This document shows, piece after piece, positions 60,116-64,000 of a stretch of 64,000 nt of DNA (positions within the stretch are counted from its first letter, which is position 1; every line of letters begins with the position of its first letter). The notes under the pieces are model-generated. The model ran no database searches and was not told the DNA's origin. It saw nothing but the letters and a program-made list of their open reading frames with translations. The position numbers and the translations under genes were made by a program. Source of the stretch: Panorpa germanica (Eukaryota > Arthropoda > Insecta > Mecoptera > Panorpidae); the NCBI GenBank assembly GCA_963678705.1, contig OY783216.1:8556001-8620000 (forward strand), in the 5' to 3' direction.

Positions 60116-61359
60116 ATCAATAGAAACTCCAGACTGTAATACCATCTCTTCTCCTTTTCTTTCCCTATGACTTTTTGAAAAAAAAAGAAGAACTACCGCC
60201 ATATTATCAGTGTGCGAAAGTCAGGCATAGGGTCCCGGATCTTCACGCGTAACCGACGGACCATACTACGTGCTGTTAGAATAGTCTACGTACTTATATA
60301 AGATACCATGAGCTGCCAATATGTACAAGCAAAATAAAAAAATAAATACTTTATATATAGCAACATTTTCATTTCCATTTTACTGGTTTAACAATAATGT
60401 TCGTAATTGGGAAATATTTTTTATTTTGTAATGATGTAAAATTTAATCAAACCATACACTAATTACTCTAATTACTACAAAATTAATTAGAACACAATGT
60501 ATAGCCAGACAGACCAGTTTGGTTAGTACATGACCGGTGTGAACGGCTATCGATTGATTGGTAATGCAATACTATTATGTATATAATTACTGTTATTCGA
60601 ATTGTAAGACTGTAATTATAAGCAGGTATTATTGTGAAAATTACTTATTTATATACGTTAATTACGTTTACGTATATTCGGTAATTACATTTAAATTTGA
60701 ATGTAAAATGTTTCTTCGAAAATATAATTAATATAAAGGGTAATCCTCAAATTACGTCCCACAAATTTTATGGTTTTTTAATGCACACCACTTCTTCTTT
60801 AAACCCCCCCTCTCTCTTACATTAATTTATTGAAAATAATAATTTATTTCATATTAATTACTATGATTATTTAATATAATTATTTTTATTTCTTTATAAT
60901 TCAGAAAAACATATAGTATTCAATTATGGGCTATTGCACCCCCTGCTATTCTACTAACCTCACTAATTTATTTGAAATCGAAATTTAGGTTAGGTATGAC
61001 GTCAGTTTATGATTGTCACACTTTGTGGATAAGGTACTAGAATCAAATTTTACAAAATTAATATGAGAAATATATTACTATTGATTAAAAATCATGATTG
61101 AACCTGTTTTTATCGTCTCTTATGCTTACAAGCACGCCATTATGTCACTACGAAAACTACGTTAGTTGAAAATGAAATAAAGTCGCTGTAAAAATTTAAT
61201 TAGCTATTATTTATCATTGTTATTGCAGGCTACGTATAATAATACGTTTGGCAAAAAGTTATATAAATAATGTTACAGTTATATTTTTTTTACATTGTAA
61301 ACAAAGAGTTTCCTTTCGTTTCTATGGAATTACATTTTACTAGTACGTTGTAGTCCACG
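60116..61359. other. AT-rich stretch, no gene seen
   Basis: Bases 60746-60770 (TCAAATTACGTCCCACAAAT) and 61000-61025 (GACGTCAG, TTGTCACACTTTGTGG) hint at another decayed GGGGCCATTC-family copy. The evidence is thin. Confidence 0.35.
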
Positions 61360-61625
61360 GTAGTGTGCGAAGCGGAGCCACCATCGCCGTCCGGATAGCG
61401 TCGCGTCGCCCAGAGACTCGGCGGGGCGTCGGTGGGTTCCGAACACAAATAGCCATCAACATAGTCTAATCAACATAGTTCAAGAAAATATTCTAACAAG
61501 TTCGTGTACCAGAACTGTATTACTAACAGCGAACAAGGAAATTGCAGTAATTTATTAGGAGGCTTCCTATTCAACATAACGACGACGACGACGACGACGA
61601 TGGAACCAGGGGCGTCCGCGAAACA
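61360..61625. promoter_or_regulatory. CpG-rich island, possible promoter or first exon
   Basis: Bases 61365-61440 are dense in CpG (for example GTCGCGTCGCCCAGAG and GGCGGGGCGTCGG) against an AT-rich background. An (ACG)7 array at 61579-61599 leads directly to ATG (61600) in the context CGACGATGG, with codons MEPGASAKQR before AGGTTGATAAGT. On the minus strand a frame reads MAICVRNPPTPRRVSGRR. Either strand could hold a 5' exon. Nothing identifies the gene. Confidence 0.3.
61579..61599. repeat. (ACG)7 trinucleotide array
   Basis: Seven perfect ACG units immediately before an ATG. Confidence 0.95.
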
Positions 61626-62699
61626 AAGGTTGATAAGTATGTTACATAAAATTCTGTAAAAATTGTTTTTTATATAAAAAAATGTTTCTGCAAATATTAT
61701 ATTTATATTTTTTCCTGAACGCTGTAAAGGATGGCTTATACAAATTATAAATTTCAATCGCAATTTAAATTGAATATGTTTACAATAAGTAGTAATACTA
61801 TATATAACATTTAGACTGGTTATACACTAGCAACGCCTGCATACTCAAGACAGTATCACGACCAGAGCCTTCTGCGAAGACCAACGCGACCCTCCTACTC
61901 ATTGAGGCTTTATAATAATTATTACGCAAGTTATAAATACTTCACTTACCCCAATGGCTCAGTATAGGCATAACGCTTCAGCGCCATTCATTTTCGGGCC
62001 TACATTTACATTAGAATTGTTTACAGATAACATATTAAGATGGTTCTTTGGTCCATGTACCATACGAAACGTATGAATAATTGTAGTTAAGCTATTGTGT
62101 TAAATATATGATAGAACCGCATAGAAAACTGTATCATCTCCATTAAAGTCAATAGTATGTTGTGTTACTTATTTGCTATGCTATATCGAGCCTTAAATTA
62201 AGCGAGCAAATTTCTGTCCATCAGATGGTGTACTAGAGAGAGAGAGAGACTTCAATAATATAAATGTGGGTTAGAGTTATAAGGGGGTCGGTCTACTGTA
62301 TATTATGTGTTGGTAAAATTGATTAAAACTGTACACATATAGAGCCCTGTCTGACAGTGAGCTCAGCTGTGTATTAAACCAGCTCGTTGTTATTTACTTT
62401 GATAATCTTTTATGTCCACCCGATGTGTTCCTGGCCATTCAGTCTAGTTTCAATTTACTGAGCTCGACCACTTCGCGGAAAACACGATGCGCTGGCATTT
62501 CTCCCGACAGAGATTGATAGATACATCAATCAGATTGGTAACACTGCACAAACTCCACTCTGAATTGCAATCACTGTTATTACATGTTTTGAAATAGTTT
62601 ACACTACGCTAACGCTAGACTCTACATTTACATTTCAGCGTTAATTCATCTAACTACGTCTTATTACTAAGTTAAACTTACAAAGTATTCTAAAGTTCT
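61626..62699. other. Non-coding stretch
   Basis: A short (AG)n lies at about 62235-62248. A minus-strand donor-like TTGGG|GTAAGTG lies near 61950. Nothing else stands out. Confidence 0.4.
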
Positions 62700-63200
62700 A
62701 ATACTTATTCTGCTTCTCGTGTACTTGTCTCTTCTTGTCCTCAAATTCTTCCGGTTTCCATCCTACTTCTCCTTCTCTATTTTATTTACTTTCTGACGCA
62801 AAGCTTTATCACACTCTTTCTTTTAAATGGTCTACTTTGAAATAATCTCTTCCATACACCTCCTTCCTTCTCCGCTTTCCATATTTACCCATTCCTTGCC
62901 TTCTTTTCCACCTCACTTACTTCCCCTTTATTTTCTTGTTCCCATCCAACACTGTTCTTTTTCTTCTCACTTCTTTATAATCCTTCTTTTGCTCTTCTTC
63001 CTTGCTTATACCTCTCTTATGACATGCTACTCATTTTCCATCTTCTTTCTCTTTTCATTCCATGTCCATATCTCTCCTTCTATCTACATCATCCTTTTCC
63101 TGATCTTTACTTCTCTCTTTTACCTCTCTTACCACCGCTAGCTTCTCTTGCACTTTCTTGTTACTCTTTTCTATCTTGTTTATTTCAATATTTTCTTGCG
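62700..63200 (-). mobile_element. Polypyrimidine tract, possible reverse LINE debris
   Basis: About 500 bases of C/T-rich plus strand. On minus the purine-rich sequence gives KGKEWVNMESGEGRRCMEE, which loosely recalls the LINE KWMAEIEKR segment. The plus frames at 62827-63239 are low-complexity leucine/serine/phenylalanine artefacts. Confidence 0.25.
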
Positions 63201-63699
63201 GCTCTTCTGTTATCCCACACAAATACAAATGTCTATTAATGTTTTCATTACCTTATATATATTTTAAAATATGAATTCCTTCCTGTGTTAAGACAGTTGT
63301 TCTTTCAGTGAGCAGCCGCTCTTATATATCTTGCTCTACTGTATTAAACAAAGGACTAGGTTTTCATATCATTTCAAAGGGCAAGGGTCACGCATTAACC
63401 CTATGTTAACAGCTTCAGTTTAACTATTCAGCGATGTCAAGACCAGCAAATGAAACTATACTCAGATGTAGCAGGTGTTGTTAATGCTACATAAAGATTA
63501 AAGACTGGTTGTTGTGTTTATTTGTATCTTAAAATTATAACATTAGAAAATGATTTATTATATATGTCTGTCACTCGAAGTGATACCAATTATAAATGCT
63601 GCAATTTCGTCAATTATAAAACTTCTTCTTTAATATCTTAAGACAATGTTGGAAATATTTTAAATTTCATTATGGATGTACAAGAAGTGGGGGTACTTT
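63201..63699. other. AT-rich stretch, no gene seen
   Basis: No frames or repeats of note. Confidence 0.45.
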
Positions 63700-63930
63700 G
63701 ATAAATAGGGAAGTAACGAAATTCGAATGATCGCAAAATTTAGGCTAGGAAATGAAGAAAGAGGAAGTACATACTAGAGAGGAAATGAAAAGAGAATATG
63801 AAGAAGTATCGGGAGAAGGTGGAAGGCGGATGGATGAGTCTGGAGGAACTCCTGCTATGTTAAAGCGAATGAAGAAGAAGGAGGAGAGAAAATAAAAGAA
63901 GGACGCAGACGAGAAACTTTAGAAGTGAAG
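63700..63930 (+). mobile_element. R1-like LINE fragment, degenerate
   Basis: From 63727 the frame reads MIAKFRLGNEERGSTY before a TAG, matching IARFRLGNEEKGNRYR at 1930-1985. GAGTCTGGAGGAACT at 63837-63851 is shared with the 50427-50710 copy. Purine-rich sequence continues to about 63920. Confidence 0.6.
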
Positions 63931-64000
63931 GAATGTGTTTTATCTTTAAGGTACACATATCAAAATGTGGGTAAATTTAGAAATAAATTCGTATCTTCTG

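Noticed and set aside
61579-61620. A CRISPR-like or satellite array at the ACG repeats
   Set aside because: It is a simple trinucleotide array with no spacers.
62827-63239. Overlapping plus-strand frames of 104 and 71 codons
   Set aside because: Low-complexity translation of a polypyrimidine tract.

Overview
This window is AT-rich (roughly two thirds A+T by eye) animal nuclear DNA. The transposon remnants are typical of insects: C-terminal pieces of jockey-clade and R1-like LINEs, an RTE-like LINE tail and several short inverted-repeat DNA elements. The insect order cannot be resolved from the sequence alone. There is one 200-base run of N (28234-28433), so this is a scaffold with a gap. No bacterial-type genes, operons, CRISPR arrays or rRNA genes are present. 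Nearly all open reading frames of 60-115 codons are what AT-rich non-coding DNA gives by chance or lie inside transposon debris.

The best evidence for a cellular gene is on the minus strand. Positions 23753-23684 read as a first coding exon: an ATG, 23 codons of a textbook signal peptide, then a perfect 5' splice site (G|GTAAGT, phase 1). About 25 kb upstream in that gene's direction, at 48716/48715 on the same strand, a branch-point-like sequence and pyrimidine tract run into TTTTCAG|GTGAGT. This is the back-to-back acceptor/donor of a recursive (ratchet) splice site. It is followed 66 bases later by a second donor, and the intervening segment has stops in all three frames. My reading, which is inference, is that much of the window is the long 5' intron of a secreted or membrane protein gene transcribed right to left. 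GC-richer islands at 56300-56660 and 61360-61625 are candidates for its upstream exon or promoter. Other coding-like islands (30172-30385, 57553-57790, 28794-29069, 29170-29377) are weaker candidates.

Repeat layout. R1-like LINE 3' pieces lie at 1714-2490, 5555-5756, 15530-15703, 48900-49248, 50427-50710, 53738-53826 and 63700-63930 on the plus strand, and at 45205-45480 on the minus strand. Three of them keep a 3' stem-loop with a GAAA tetraloop, and one keeps an 11-bp target-site duplication. Jockey-clade pieces lie at 32345-32775 (+) and at 22545-22800, 38572-38832, 42470-42845 and 53865-54150 (-). Inverted-repeat elements are at 33203-33819 (Harbinger-like, TTA duplication), 11759-12013, 13746-13943 and 37700-38084. 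A family with a GGGGCCATTCATTA end and GTGACGTCA-type motifs has copies near 12121, 22901, 31241 and 52090. An unclassified repeat has three copies (4030-4680 and 55790-56165 on plus, 46490-46985 on minus). Simple repeats include two long (AT)n tracts, (CA)n and (ACG)n.

No complete gene and no self-contained novel system is visible. The most unusual elements are the candidate recursive splice site, the signal-peptide exon, and the conserved GNRA-type stem-loop at the LINE 3' end.
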